The notes under the pieces are model-generated. The model did no database searches, had not been told where the DNA came from, and worked only from the letters and a program-made list of their open reading frames with translations. A stretch of DNA of 64,000 nt from assembly GCA_036435485.1 (NCBI GenBank), contig CM071597.1, positions 175,628,147 through 175,692,146 of the forward strand, read 5' to 3'. Made by a program: the position numbers and the translations under genes. Shown piece by piece: positions 1 through 12,640 of the stretch (position 1 is the first letter of the stretch; each line of letters opens with the position of its first letter). The DNA comes from Saposhnikovia divaricata. Lineage: Eukaryota; Streptophyta; Magnoliopsida; Apiales; Apiaceae.

Positions 1-2704
1 TTTGATTTTTGGCCGGATTTTTGATTTGGTTGATTCTGGGTTTGATTGAATGTTACGGTTGTGTTTAGAACTTGATTTGGAGTGTGTTTGGTATTACAAA
101 CGTAACGAATGGTACGTTTTTTAGGTCGCCGGAGTTCGTCGCAAATTTTTTTCCGGTGACCGGAAACTGGGCAACCTCCATTGATGGAGGTGGTGTTCTT
201 GGAGCATTCAAGTGAGGAGGGTGATGAATAGTACCTGTTTGATCCTTAAAATCTGAAATCCAATTCTGAAAAATGGTTTTGGAAAATTATTTTTCAAAAT
301 TATTTATAAATTGAATTTTATTTTTAGAAATTCGAAAAATACTTTTAAAAATTCAAAAAATTATTTTTAAATTTCAAAAAATTATTTTTAATTTTGAAAA
401 ATAGTTTTAAAATTTTAATAAATTATTTTTATTTCGAAATTTATTTTATTTTATTATTTTAAATCTATTTAGCTAATATCTTAATTAATTTAAATTGATT
501 GATTAATTAATAATAATCAATTAATTTAATTAATTAAATATTATTTAAATATGATGAGAAATAATCAAATTTAATTATTTTGGAAAATAAAATAATTTAT
601 TTATTTTATAAATATTATTTTACCTTTAATGTTTATTTCTTTATTTGTTTAAAATGAAATAAAATTGTTTTAAAATTCTAAAAATAATCCGGGAGTGATA
701 AAAATATTTTTAAAATTCTTAGATTTATTTTTATGAGTTTATTAATAAATAATTAATTTGAATATTCAATTAATTTAATTATTAATTGAATTATTCTTAC
801 TAATTGCGTATTAATTAAACCGTTTGTCCGTTTTCAACGAGAAAAGCATTTCTGGAATTAGAAAAATGACCCGGTTCTTATAAAAATAGTTTTAAGTTAA
901 AATTCAACTTTTAAATTTGGATCGACTTTTTTACCAAACCTTTTTATTGAGTAGGTTATATCCGATAATTAGGGTTTTGACCCGTTTTCTATTTTAAAAA
1001 TATTGGATAAAATATTTTTATGATCTGATCAACGTGCTATGTGATTATGTGATCTATTTATTAGTCTCTTTACGTGCTATGTGAATTATTGAAGTGTTTA
1101 CTTCGAGGGTTAAGCATTGTAATTATATTTCTATTTCTTTTTCGAGGATTAATTGGTAAGTATTGACTTAGGTTTGTCAGCGGAGATATAATGAAGAGGG
1201 TTGGAGATAGATGTGGTATTCTTTGTGGGTTATGAAAATGGTGGAGATGGATACAGTATTATTTGTGGATTGTTGGATTTATTGTGAGGTGTCTTAACAC
1301 CGGGAAAACGTCTATGTTTAGAGGGGATATTTCCAGTTATTTTCTTCTAGCAGAGAGATTTGGTTTGATTGTTGAAGTTGACGCGCGAGCTCGATGTCGA
1401 CAGATCAGACTCGTGGCAACCGCTAAAGCGTAAACCAAATCATGATTAAATCAGAGGACGTGATGACGTGAGATAGAAGAAGAAGATAGTTGTATTACTT
1501 CGGCGCTACGCAATAGAAAAGGACCAGAGGCAAGTATTTTCTTGATCATCCTAAACACTTTTTATTTTCTGTTTCATTTATTCATATCATGACAAATAGT
1601 TATTGTTCAGAGCTATTTGTGGTTCTTAAATATTTTTGTGCGAACAAAGTTGTTTGATATTGGTACCCTTGATGGGAGAAATTGTTTAAGATAAACTCTT
1701 CATATCCTTATTATCGTACTAAATAATAGGGATGTGAACTGTATGTGAAACTAAGCATTTCCTGTTGAAATCGGAAATTGCTCTATTGGATTGGAAAATG
1801 GTAAAGCGTAGGAGGCCATGGTTGTTGTCATGGTCCAGCAATATTTAAGGAGGATATGGTAACCATTCCATCTTCCTATAGGCTAACATTACTTGCCTAT
1901 TTTGGTACCCTCATGAAATCCGGATTATACACACGGGTGTAGCTGTACCTGTGGAGTATAAAGGGTCCCATTGCTTTTGAACCTGATCAGGGGGCAATGG
2001 TGTTTCAGTTATATATATCCAATCCATATCGCCCGAATGGCTATTATATATTGTGAATTGACAAATGATTCATTTTTATGACATGCCAAATGATTTCAGT
2101 TATGGTTTGAATTATATCACAGTTGTTGATTCAGTTTCTCTATAAACTGTTTTACATTTCAATTGATTTTATGCCCCACTTATACTGGTTTTATATCAAA
2201 ACTTTTATATTCTTGCTGAGCATTTCTTTCACTCATACTTGCCGTTGTAAATTCTAACATTTCAGTAAAGGTAGTTGGTGAGACTTATCCGCACAGTTCA
2301 GAAAGAGAAGAAGCGTGATGCTATTTCGAAGATGGCTTGGCTTAGGATGTCTGGATTAAGTGTAAGATCTATTTTATATAATTGAGTTAATATTTATTAT
2401 TATTATTATTATTATTATGTAATAGCCTAGTTGTCCTGGCGTACTTCTTATCGAAGTTACACCAGTGATTTAAGATTTGATCAAAAAGAATGTTGTAAAG
2501 AAGGATGACTTTTTATTTAATGGAATTTGGATTCTTGTTTCTAGCCCTATAACCTTAAAAGATCTTTGTATGTTTGGGGTCACAGATGTATATTCCCAGT
2601 GTTGGACAACTGCAAGTGAATGATTATTATTAAACAGATGTTTTATTTTGAGAATTTTTGCGTGACCACCAAATCTTCTGACCCCGGATTTGGGGGGTGT
2701 CACA
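1..2704 (+). mobile_element. 5' LTR (3' half) of a giant-LTR non-autonomous gypsy element
   Basis: This stretch is nearly identical to 6236-9003 and ends in the same bases (GGGGGGTGTCACA), directly followed by a primer-binding site. It is therefore the 3' part of an upstream LTR whose start lies outside the window. The terminal CCCCGGATTTGGGGGGTGTCA block is typical of Del/Tekay-type gypsy LTR ends. The only large length difference from the other copy is a shorter TTA microsatellite (about 2394-2418, roughly 8 units). No coding region is supported. Confidence 0.9.
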
Positions 2705-2706
2705 GT

Positions 2707-2718
2707 TGGTATCAGAGC
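2707..2718 (+). other. Primer-binding site (initiator Met tRNA type)
   Basis: TGGTATCAGAGC begins two bases after the LTR end. It is the standard plant retrotransposon PBS complementary to the 3' end of initiator tRNA-Met, and it fixes the element's orientation as plus. Confidence 0.93.
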
Positions 2719-3857
2719 TGAGGTTATAGTAAACTAGAAACGAGAGTGTGTAGGAGTGTGTATATCTAAGTAAGGAACGTCAGAGCTCATATAGAGTTCG
2801 TGTTGGACTATTAGATATAGTACTAATTAGTAAGTTAAGATTGGAGTACTCGTTTGAGATGGTGGTGCTGAACTGGATAGACCGCCTTGCGAATGGAAAT
2901 GTCTACTGTGGAATCTTCAGTGATTATTACGAGCTGACGATGGCATACGATATCGATATCCTTAAAACATGGAGAGGAAGAAGCTTATAATCGAAGGACG
3001 AGCTATCAACGGAGCTGACAAGGAAGGCATAAGTAGAGACATTGGCAATACCTTCTCTTCTTACAAATTATTTTGATATCCCTCCTAGAGAGGCATTCGT
3101 TAAAAGATATATCTCTTCTTCTAAATAGTGACATTTTGAATTTTAACTTTTCGTTTTCTCCAGTGGTTAATAACCTTATTTGAAATATAGTACCACTTGT
3201 TCGGTACTTTCTTTTTGGTTGTTCATCTTCTCAAAAATAACGCATTTGGAATTCCTTTCATATTTCTCAACTCATACTGAGACGAACAACCATATTTATA
3301 GGGGACACCAGGTATATCTGTCTGTGTGATAGAAGTTGGATGGGACGCCATCACTGGTGTGTTGCGTATTACAGGAAGACTGGCTACCTTTATTTGTAAA
3401 TGTCGGAGCTAAGACACGCAATGTCGGGTTCATATGATCATATTGATCTCTCAGTTATTCTTTCATTTCAAAGAATATTTGCTTTAAAATTCATAAATTG
3501 ATAACCAAAAATGAGGGATATTTGCTACGATATGAAATCTCTTCTCTTCAAAATTTCATAATTCTTGTCATCACAAAAAGTTTTTAAGGTATGCCAATCA
3601 ATTTGGAATAAGTTAACCTTGACGGGATGAATTAAGACTTAGCGATGGGATTACAACGAGCAAAAGCAGATCAAGATACGATTAGAATACAAATGGCGGA
3701 TAATGGAGTCAATTCGTTTTCTCTTTGTCGATTAACGCTACGTTACTGCAGAGTTGGTTCGATTTTATATGGAAGAAAAGCAAGTGTGGATGATGAAGGA
3801 GTTAAGGAACCCTAGGGATTTCTTTTCCTCCGTGGATTCCGAGGACGGAATCCCTTT

Positions 3858-3869
3858 AAGGAGGGAAGA
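3858..3869 (+). other. Polypurine tract
   Basis: AAGGAGGGAAGA lies immediately before the 3' LTR start (TGTAACAACC at 3871), the expected position for plus-strand priming. Confidence 0.85.
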
Positions 3870-4216
3870 TTGTAACAACCAAGATATTTTTCCGGATTTA
3901 TTATTATTATTATTTAAATATTTTATTGGTTTTCCGTAAAGGAATAATAAGATTGTGAATATTTAATTTTAATTTGAATGCAGTTATGTGTTTAATTGTT
4001 AATAGGTTATTCGGGTAGACTGTATTTGGTACTGTATGTGTTAGTAAAAATGTTTATTTTATTAAAAAATTATATTTTTATCAATAGTGATAAATTGAGT
4101 TTGTTTTAAAATTTTATGGATCGAGTTGGTATTTTATTGGTACAAAAATTATACCCGATATTCTACCCGTGTACAAAAGTTTTATTTGTATAAATTATTA
4201 AAATGTTTAAAATTTA

Positions 4217-5036
4217 GGGTTAAATGGCTATTTGGTCATTGTACTATTCAAAAACTTTCAATTGGGTCACCAACCCAAAAAAGTTTTCAATCACATAATA
4301 AAGCACTCAAAAACTTTCAATTGGGTCACTGCCGTTAGTCATTACCGTTAACTTTAACGGAAAGACGTCAACTTTCAATTAGGTCATCACTATTAAGTTT
4401 AACTTTCAATTAGGTCATCGGTATTATAAATTTTTGAATAAATTTTTAAATTTTGAATTAAATTTTTTCGAATTTAAATTTTTGAACAAATTTTTAAAAT
4501 TATTAATTTAAATTCTCAAAATTTATTAATCTATTCAAAAATTTCGAAATTTAAAAATTTCGAAAAAAATTCGAAAAAATTCAAAAAAAAAGTCAATGCA
4601 GAGGGAGAGCAGTATGTGTCTATATGTGTGTGTATATTTTTGGAACTACTTGCAGTCAAATTAACTTCATAAAACGCTCGCAATTCCCACAAACTTAACT
4701 CGATTTAATAAATTTATATTCAAAAATTTCGAAAAAATTCAAAAATTTCTAATTTTCGAAAAAATTTAAAAAATTATTCAAAAATTTAATTCAAAATTCT
4801 CAAAATTTAAAAAAAAAAATTCAAAAATTTATAATACCGATGACCTAACTGAAAGTTAAACTTAATACTGATGACCTAATTGAAAGCTAACGTTTTTCCG
4901 TTAAAGTTAAATGACTAACGGCAGTGACCCAATTGAAAGTTTTTGAGTGCTTTATTATGCGATTGAAAACTTTTTTGGGTCGGTGACCCAACTGAAAGTT
5001 TTTGAATAGTACAGTGACCAAATAGCCATTTAACCC
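4217..5036. mobile_element. Mutator-like foldback MITE nested in the LTR
   Basis: The first about 220 bp (4217-4436) and last about 220 bp (4819-5036) are imperfect reverse complements, starting GGGTTAAATGGC and ending GCCATTTAACCC. Perfect 10 bp direct repeats TTAAAATTTA flank it (4207-4216 and 5037-5046). Long terminal inverted repeats with a 9-10 bp target duplication are characteristic of Mutator-like elements. The middle (about 4440-4815) is AT-rich and non-coding. The arms contain internal repeats of AACTTTCAATTGGGTCAC. Confidence 0.88.
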
Positions 5037-8000
5037 TTAAAATTTAGTATTTTCACATTTTTGGTAACTTGAGATTATTTTAGAATTTTAAGGATCAAAA
5101 CTATATTTTTCTCATACTAAAATTTTACCCGGTATCTTATCCATGCCCCATTAATATTTGGGTGAATTATGAAAATATTTCAAAATTTTGTATTTTATAT
5201 TTTTGATCAATCAGGGAAAATTATGTGTAATTTATTATATTAAAATATATTTTTAGTTTAATTTACCGTGTGTTAGTTTATTTTTAATGCATTTAAACGT
5301 GTTATGATTTTTATTAAATAGGAAATTATCTCGTATGTGTTATGTGACTTCTGTGTAGCATAAAATATTTTATTCTATTTTTCTGTAATTTTTATATTTT
5401 TAAAATACAGTTATTTCGCATTTTAATTTTTCGGACCCAGTCCCTATACTGAATTCGAGGCCTTGTTTTTGATAAAATTATTTTTATATAACATTAGAAT
5501 ATTCAAAAATGCATTATTTTGTAATTTTTGTAATATTCATAATTTTTGGGAAATTTTGATATTTATATTACATTTGTTTAAAAATAAAAATTTTACATTT
5601 TTATCCCATAAAAATTATTTTTAAGGCTTAATAATTTTAATTAGGGGCTAAAAATATTTTTGGGGTATTAATTTTTGATTAATATAAATAGCAGTATAAT
5701 TATTTTTAATTTTATAAAAATTCAGAAAAATCAGTTTTTTTAAAATTATTTTCTGAAAATTCTCTATATTGTGTTCTTGAGAATCAAACTCAAATTTGGA
5801 GGTGATTCTGGAGTCCAAATCGTTCATGTGAGTAACCAAACCGAAGCTCATGATATGTACTACATGTTTATGTGTGTTGGTAGATTTGAATTTGTTTTGT
5901 TCGAAAATTTGTTTTTTTTTATTTTAATTTTCGAACTTGTTTAATTTGGTGTGGATTTTTTAGTGATTTGTTGTTGATGTGGTTAGTATGTATAGATTGC
6001 TTATGATCCCAGGAATTTTATGTTGATTTTTATTTGATTGTTCATGTCCTAGATATGAAATCGAGTTTTTTTTTTGTGGGGGTGAACTTTGATTTCGACT
6101 TTTTGGCTTCTTGGATGATTGTTTGATGTTCTTGATGTTAGATATGAATTTTTGAACTCCTAAGCTTCGATTTGATGTATAGAACGTTAAGTTTGGTTGA
6201 GTTTTGACCGATTCCGAGTTTTTGGCCGGAGTTAGTTTGATTTTTGGCCGGATTTTTGATTTGGTTGATTCTGGGTTTGATTGAATGTTACGGTTGTGTT
6301 TAGAACTTGATTTGGAGTGTGTTTGGTATTACAAACGTAACGAATGGTACGTTTTTTAGGTCGCCGGAGTTCGTCGCAAATTTTTTTTCGGTGACCGGAA
6401 ACTGGGCAACCTCCATTGATGGAGGTGGTGTTCTTGGAGCATTCAAGTGAGGAGGGTGATGAATAGTACCTGTTTGATCCTTAAAATCTGAAATCCAATT
6501 CTGAAAAATGGTTTTGGAAAATTATTTTTCAAAATTATTTATAAATTGAATTTTATTTTTAGAAATTCGAAAAATACTTTTAAAAATTCAAAAAATTATT
6601 TTTAAATTTCAAAAAATTATTTTTAATTTTGAAAAATAGTTTTAAAATTTTAATAAATTATTTTTAATTCGAAATTTATTTTATTTTATTATTTTAAATC
6701 TATTTAGCTAATATCTTAATTAATTTAAATTGATTGATTAATTAATAATAATCAATTAATTTAATTAATTAAATATTATTTAAATATGATGAGAAATAAT
6801 AAAATTTAATTATTTTGGAAAATAAAATAATTTATTTATTTTATAAATATTATTTTACCTTTAATGTTTATTTCTTTATTTGTTTAAAATGAAATAAAAT
6901 TGTTTTAAAATTCTAAAAATAATCCGGGAGTGATAAAAATATTTTTAAAATTCTTAGATTAATTTTTTATGAGTTTATTAATAAATAATTAATTTGAATA
7001 TTCAATTAATTTAATTATTAATTGAATTATTCTTACAAATTGCGTATTAATTAAACCGTTTGTCCGTTTTCAACGAGAAAAGTATTTCTGGAATTAGAAA
7101 AATGACCCGGTTCTTATAAAAATAGTTTTAAGTTAAAATTCAACTTTTAAATTTTGATCAACTTTTTTACCAAACCTTTTTATTGAGTAGGTTATATCCG
7201 ATAATTAGGGTTTTGACCCGTTTTCTATTTTAAAAATATTGGATAAAATCTTTTTATGATCTGATCAAAGTGCTATGTGATTATGTGATCTATTTATTAG
7301 TCTCTTTACGTGCGATGTGAATTATCGAAGTGTTTACTTCGAGGGTTAAGAATTGTAATTATATTTCTATTTCTTTATCGAGGATTAATTGGTAAGTATT
7401 GACTTAGGTTTGTCAGCGGAGATATAATGAAGAGGGTTGGAGATAGATTTGGTATTCTTTGTGGGTTATGAAAATGGTGGAGATGGATACAGTATTATTT
7501 GTGGATTATTGGATTTATTGTGAGTTGTCTTAACACCGGGAAAACGTCTATGTTTAGAGGGGATATTTCCAGTTATTTTCTTCTAGCAGAGAGATTTGGT
7601 TTGATTGTTGAAGTTGACGCGCGCGCTCGATGTCGACAGACCAGACTCGTGGCAACCGCTAAAGCGTAAACCAAATCATGATTAAATCAGAGGACGTGAT
7701 GACGTGAGATAGAAGAAGAAGATAGTTGTATTACTTCGGCGCTACGCAATAGCAAAGGACCAGAGGCAAGTATTTTCTTGATCATCCTAAACACTTTTTA
7801 TTTTCTGTTTCATTTATTCATATCATGACAAATAGTTATTGTTCAGAGCTATTTGTGGTTCTTAAATATTTTTGTGCGAACACAGTTGTTTGATATTGGT
7901 ACCCTTGATGGGGGAAATTGTTTAAGATAAACTCTTCATATCCTTATTATCGTAGTAAATAATAGGGATGTGAACTGTATGTGAAACTAAGCATTTCCTG

Positions 8001-8632
8001 TTGAATTCGGAAATTGCTCTATTGGATTGGAAAATGGTAAAGCGTAGGAGGCCATGGTTGCTGTCATGGTCCAACAATATTTAAGGAGGATATGGTAACC
8101 ATTCCATCTTCCTATAGGCTAACATTACTTGCCTATTTTGGTACCCTCATGAAATCCGGATTATACACACGGGTGTAGCTGTACCTGTGGAGTATAAAGG
8201 GTCCCATTGCTTTTGAACCTGATCAGGGGGCAATGGTGTTTCAGTTATATATATCCAATCCATATCGCCCGAATGGCTATTATATATTGTGAATTGACAA
8301 ATGATTCATTTTTATGACATGCCAAATGATTTCAGTTATGGTTTGAATTATATCACAGTTGTTGATTCAGTTTCTCTATAAACTGTTTTACATTTCAGTT
8401 GATTTTATGCCCCACTTATACTGGTTTTATATCAAAACTTTTATATTCTTGCTGAGCATTTCTTTCGCTCATACTTGCCGTTGTAAATTCTAACATTTCA
8501 GTAAAGGTAGTTAGCGAGATTTATCCGCACAGTTCAGAAAGAGAAGAAGCGTGATGCTATTTCGAAGATGGCTTGGCTCAGGATGTCTGGATTTAGTGTA
8601 AGATCTATTTTATATAATTGAGTTAATATTTA

Positions 8633-8637
<5 letters not shown>

Positions 8638-8717
<80 letters not shown>
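8638..8717. repeat. (TTA)n microsatellite, about 26 units
   Basis: Uninterrupted ATT/TTA repeat in the 3' LTR. The same site in the 5' LTR (about 2394-2418) has only about 8 units, so the tract expanded or contracted after insertion, when the two LTRs were identical. Confidence 0.97.
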
Positions 8718-10799
8718 GTAATAGTCTAGTTGTCCTGGCGTACTTCTTATCGAAGTTACACCAGTGATTTAAGATTTGATCAAAGAGAATATTGTAAAGA
8801 AGGATTACTTTTTGTTTAATGGAATTTGGATTCTTGTTTCTAGCCCTATAACCTTAAAAGATCTTGGTATGTTTGGGGTCACAGATGTATATTCCCAGTG
8901 TTGGACAACTGCAAGTGAATGATTATTATTAAACAGATGTTTTATTTTGAGAATTTTCGCGTGACCACCAAATCTTCTGACCCCGGATTTGGGGGGTGTC
9001 ACAGTATATCAAAATATCATTAATCAATCCTATACAATTCTGCCTATGTACTTTCCGAAACTCCTTTCAACAAACCCTTAAAGGTTATTGTTGCCTTAGT
9101 CAATCCAACTTATATCATCTGAATCCACAATGTCTTTATTAGGGATAATTCCATCCTTTGTGCATCCCCAGGGTTCGTCTTAATTTATGGATATTCTATC
9201 CTCAATTCTATTTTCAAGAAATGCTTACATCCTGTAATTGACAATCAAATCATATATCCTTAATAAGGGTCTCTTTTCAATCATTCTCATCTTGATAATC
9301 TATAGGTAGCTTAATGTTAACCTTTTTCTTTCAAATTGATGTCAGTCTACATGACCTTCCAAAAGACAACATATGTCTATCTACTCTTCTTACAGAACTT
9401 GGTAATGGTAGCAAGGATGTTCTGGAAGATATTGGTCGAGTTCGACGTGAATCTCTTAGTACCTATTACTCTTCTTGAGGATACTAAGTTTCAGATAACA
9501 TTTATGCATCGTAATGCACCATCTCTAACAATCTTCATAAACCTTCATTGATCAGTTTTCTCAGTCATAATACATCCATGGTATTTATAAAATCCCATCA
9601 TCATGTATCTCAATTCGCTTTATTACTTCTCTTTCTAGTTCATAAGTTGGTCAATCATAAACACCTGGATCACTTCACTTGATATCAAAAGTTCTTGCGG
9701 TTGGCGCTTGGTTAGAAGCAACCCCGCTTTATCCTTACATCGCTGGTCTAGTCACTTTATAGTTCTTTGTAACCTGGCCCCAAATGGTCATGCTACAATA
9801 TGTGGGTTTAGGGTTATCTAATGGTATTACTTTTCTAGCAATTACCGGCATAGTGCCTCCTTCGTCCATAGCGAAGATAACTTATCTAGGGTAGGTTACG
9901 CTTATCAATATGGTTTTTTACCGCGTACTCTTAAACTTTTTCTTTTTGTATTTGTTCACTGTTTCATTTAACCAGCAATCTTAGGTACCAGAGTAGCATA
10001 GTCACTCAACTTGAGCACTGCCACTCTTCGTTCATCCCACTTCCTCGATACCTTCTAATCTTTTCAAAATTTTACTCCATATATGTCTCAATCGACTTCT
10101 CTGTACCGTCTCCGGTCACCTTTCCTTTATTTTTTTTCTTTTCAACTTCTCTTATCAATCCCACGTGCTACACAAGCTTACACTTTTGGCATAAAAGCCT
10201 TTTCATTTAAGTAAATCCCGGACTCCTCAGTCCATTTTGGTCCTTAAATACATTTCCCCTTTACCACCCACTCTCAACTTTATCTCTACAATCAATTGTA
10301 ATAATCATGGTCTGTCTACCAACCCATGTAGCGGCTACCTTATCCAATCCACAGGGTTCACTCTAGTTTTCACTCTCTTTGGTGACGTTCTCTGATAATC
10401 AGAAAGACAAGGTTTGCCAAAATTTATTGAATTTTTTTTTCCAGAATAAGGGAAATTTTGGTCAATCTATCCACCCACTGGTAACAATAAGAGGATCAAT
10501 TTCAAAAACTAAAGAAAAGTTCTATGAGCATCCAAGCAGGTGGAATCGTAAGCAGTTATAATAACGGTATGATTGACATAAGGTTGGGAGTCTAACCATT
10601 GGAAAGGAACCAAATATATACATCCCCTAGAAGGAAAATCGGAGTTTCAAACTGAAACATGCCACACCTCCCTGATACCTATACATCCTAATAGTCGATA
10701 CTACCAAATGTCAATCTACCTAACCATTATTCTCAGAAGGACCACTACCATCGGAGTTAGTCGTTCCACAACATTGGCACTATCAAGGCCATCCGAATC

Positions 10800-11180
10800 T
10801 GGTGAACCGTGCTGTCTGAATGCATCCGCAATTTCTCTGCCGTGCTGTATAAGCACTCCACCTAAACCTATATGAGGTGCATCATAATATATCACAAAGT
10901 CTCCCTTCTTCCATTAAGCAATGGCAACGCTGGGTCACCTCCAGTTTCTTCTTTAGCTCCAGGAAGATTTTCTCACATTTTCCTTAGTTGGTGTGGTTGG
11001 CATTTCTCAATTGAAACTGGCTTTACTCGGCGGGGTCAACCAATCACTACTCACTATTGATCGTATGTCCTAATAACTGAACTTTATTTTATCAGAATTC
11101 ATACTTCGAGAACTTGGCATGCACTTGCTTTTTCAGGTTTCATCTCAAAACATTCTCCATTACCTCTTAACCACTGATCG
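10800..11180 (-). pseudogene. Fragment of gypsy RT thumb / RNase H, frameshifted
   Basis: Reading the minus strand across frames gives a KFSKYEF element (RT thumb end), then ELKKKLE, then YYDAPHIGLGGVLIQHGREI, which aligns by eye with the canonical gypsy RNase H opening (a YCDAS..GLG.VLMQHGR type motif). At least two frame changes and in-frame stops interrupt it. It has no coding potential. Within the 9004-12120 remnant it is the clearest evidence of origin. Confidence 0.6.
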
Positions 11181-11799
11181 TATTACTTGATCCATTTATG
11201 ATTCATCGTCGGAGTAAACTTAATGTAACTACCATAATCCATTCAAGGAAAAGAAAGAATTTAATATTTCTCTGAACCACATGCATCTAATGTTTCTGGT
11301 TCATCATTTCACTGAGTTGAAATAAACCTATACTTAGTCCCTGACGGTAGTCTTATTATGAGTGTATTATAGACTCACTGGTCTTTTCCTCTTGTAGGTT
11401 CTGAGATCATCGTCTCGCTTACTACTTCCTTATATAACTTTATCCAATCATGCCATCACTTTCCAATGTCTTTACTTTCTAAGCTGATCTATCTATAAAA
11501 TGAACATTTCTCTTAATCAAACCACCTCATCAATCTCAATTTGACTTTATAGATTATAACCTATAAAACCTGCCTTCTCATGGCGAATTACTATTGACAA
11601 TATTCATACTAATCCATTTATCAAATGATATGGCATTTGCTGCCTCTATCTCAACTGCTCCTAGAGACTCTGCTCCCCATCCTATATCTATGTCTTTGAT
11701 AATCATGCATCATTCTAACTCTTTTCTCATTAATCTGAAAGTCTCTAAGGATTTTTATCTATCCCCATATAAGATCCCAAGTAATTCTTCCAATCCGTC

Positions 11800-12111
11800 T
11801 TACTTGCTGGTACTACATCCGGTAGTCCGGCTATGAATCCAATATGCATCCTTAGTTCTCTTAACAATATCACAGTTCTTTACGCTCACTTCTCTGAGCA
11901 CTATAATCTTAGCCCTGACATTCGTTCTGGCTGCAACCCTCATTTCCTCAAGGGTAAGCTCCTTATCCTTAACAGGATTTTCCTCCTCTGCTGGAACCTC
12001 CTCCAGGTCCTCAGTAGGGTACTCTATCGAATCCACAATTCGATCGTCAGCATATAATAAAGCATCATCGTGCTGCTGCTCGTAAGCCTCAAGGTCTATT
12101 GCCTTGCTCAT
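11800..12111 (-). CDS. Small acidic hypothetical ORF, probably a retroelement leftover
   Basis: A 103-codon ORF rich in Glu and Asp in its first half (EEVPAEEENPVKDKELTLEE), then basic. I do not recognise it. It sits at the upstream end (minus-strand sense) of the decayed gypsy remnant, so a leftover 5' coding piece of that element is the simplest reading. There is no signal peptide, membrane segment or zinc knuckle. A chance ORF cannot be excluded. Confidence 0.3.
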   Translation of the reverse strand: MSKAIDLEAYEQQHDDALLYADDRIVDSIEYPTEDLEEVPAEEENPVKDKELTLEEMRVAARTNVRAKIIVLREVSVKNCDIVKRTKDAYWIHSRTTGCSTSK

Positions 12112-12319
12112 CCATACGATATCGAGCTAATTTACTATTATGATACTTAAGAGTTCCCATAAGGCTTTTAGGTGAACTTGGCAAGAGTTCTTATTATCTT
12201 AGTGAACAAATATGCCTTAATGACAAGATTTTTTGCAAGGGAACTTCAAACATAGATAGTCCAACTGGTGAGACTGATTTTTGCTAATTAAATTTTAAAT
12301 TTCGTTCCGCAATTTGCAG

Positions 12320-12590
12320 TGTGTCCCATGTCCAAGTTATTGGCCGTCCATTATTCCCTGCATTTGATGTTGATATCGAATCTTCTGGGAAGTTTACACT
12401 GAAGTACTATCCTGAAGCTTTACCGCGAACAATTTCGATTGGAGATTCCGATCCTATGAACAATCTGACCGTAGGAGCTGAAGACAGTGTGTGGGAACAT
12501 TTGGAAGATTTGGTGGAATTTCTGATGCGAAGAAATCCAGACGACGACCTAAACTTTATTGACTGGGATGCCAATATGGACGATGAATAG
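12320..12590 (+). CDS. Terminal exon of an unrecognised plant gene
   Basis: An open stretch of about 90 codons ending in TAG is preceded by a good splice acceptor (pyrimidine-rich tract and TTTGCAG ending at 12319). The first in-frame ATG is far inside it (start of MNNLTVG), so it looks like the last exon of a multi-exon gene rather than a full ORF. The product is acidic and ends in a strongly acidic tail (DWDANMDDE). Upstream it reads VQVIGRPLFPAFDVDIE. I do not recognise the family. No upstream exon is visible: the decayed gypsy remnant begins about 200 bp upstream, so the gene is probably truncated. It converges on the PEX11 exons. Confidence 0.5.
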
Positions 12591-12602
12591 GATATTTGCT
12601 AT

Positions 12603-12640
12603 GCTAGGACTGAACCCCCCCTCCCCCCTCCCCCCTCGAA
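12603..12640. repeat. C-rich low-complexity tract
   Basis: A run of CCCCCCTCCCCCCT units just after the stop codon of the unknown exon, in the probable 3' untranslated region. Confidence 0.8.

Larger units (their letters stand above)
2705..3870 (+). mobile_element. Non-coding internal region of LARD-type element
   Basis: Only 1.17 kb lies between the PBS and the polypurine tract. No gag or pol motif is visible in any frame, and the one open frame here (3754-3939, 61 codons) shows no recognisable domain. The element must have depended on proteins supplied in trans. This matches the LARD class (large retrotransposon derivatives), although the interior is shorter than the several kb usual for that class. 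Confidence 0.82.
3871..9003 (+). mobile_element. 3' LTR, 5.1 kb, of the LARD-type element
   Basis: The LTR starts TGTAACAACC and ends GGTGTCACA, with TG..CA termini and a short inverted terminus TGT/ACA. Its last 2.77 kb repeats window positions 1-2704. The length of 5133 bp is extreme even among plant LTRs; removing the nested foldback element at 4217-5036 still leaves about 4.3 kb. It is AT-rich with long runs of A/T homopolymers and has no coding capacity. The 5 bp following it are GTATA; the matching target duplicate would be outside the window. Confidence 0.9.
9004..12120 (-). mobile_element. Heavily decayed Ty3/gypsy remnant
   Basis: No long open frame survives in these 3.1 kb, but fragments of a minus-strand gypsy polyprotein can be read in shifting frames. 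Near 11090-11170 there is an RT-thumb-like stretch (KFSKYEF), and near 10800-11050 an RNase H start (YYDAPHIGLGGVLIQHGR). Order and spacing fit Del/Tekay-type pol with many frameshifts and deletions. The remaining sequence, including 9004-10750, has the texture of antisense retroelement DNA but gave no definite domain. Borders are not resolved. Confidence 0.55.

Noticed and set aside
2470..2703. 77- and 65-codon ORFs at the LTR ends (2470-2703, 8805-9002, minus)
   Set aside because: They are translations of the conserved LTR terminus in antisense and have no domain or codon signal.
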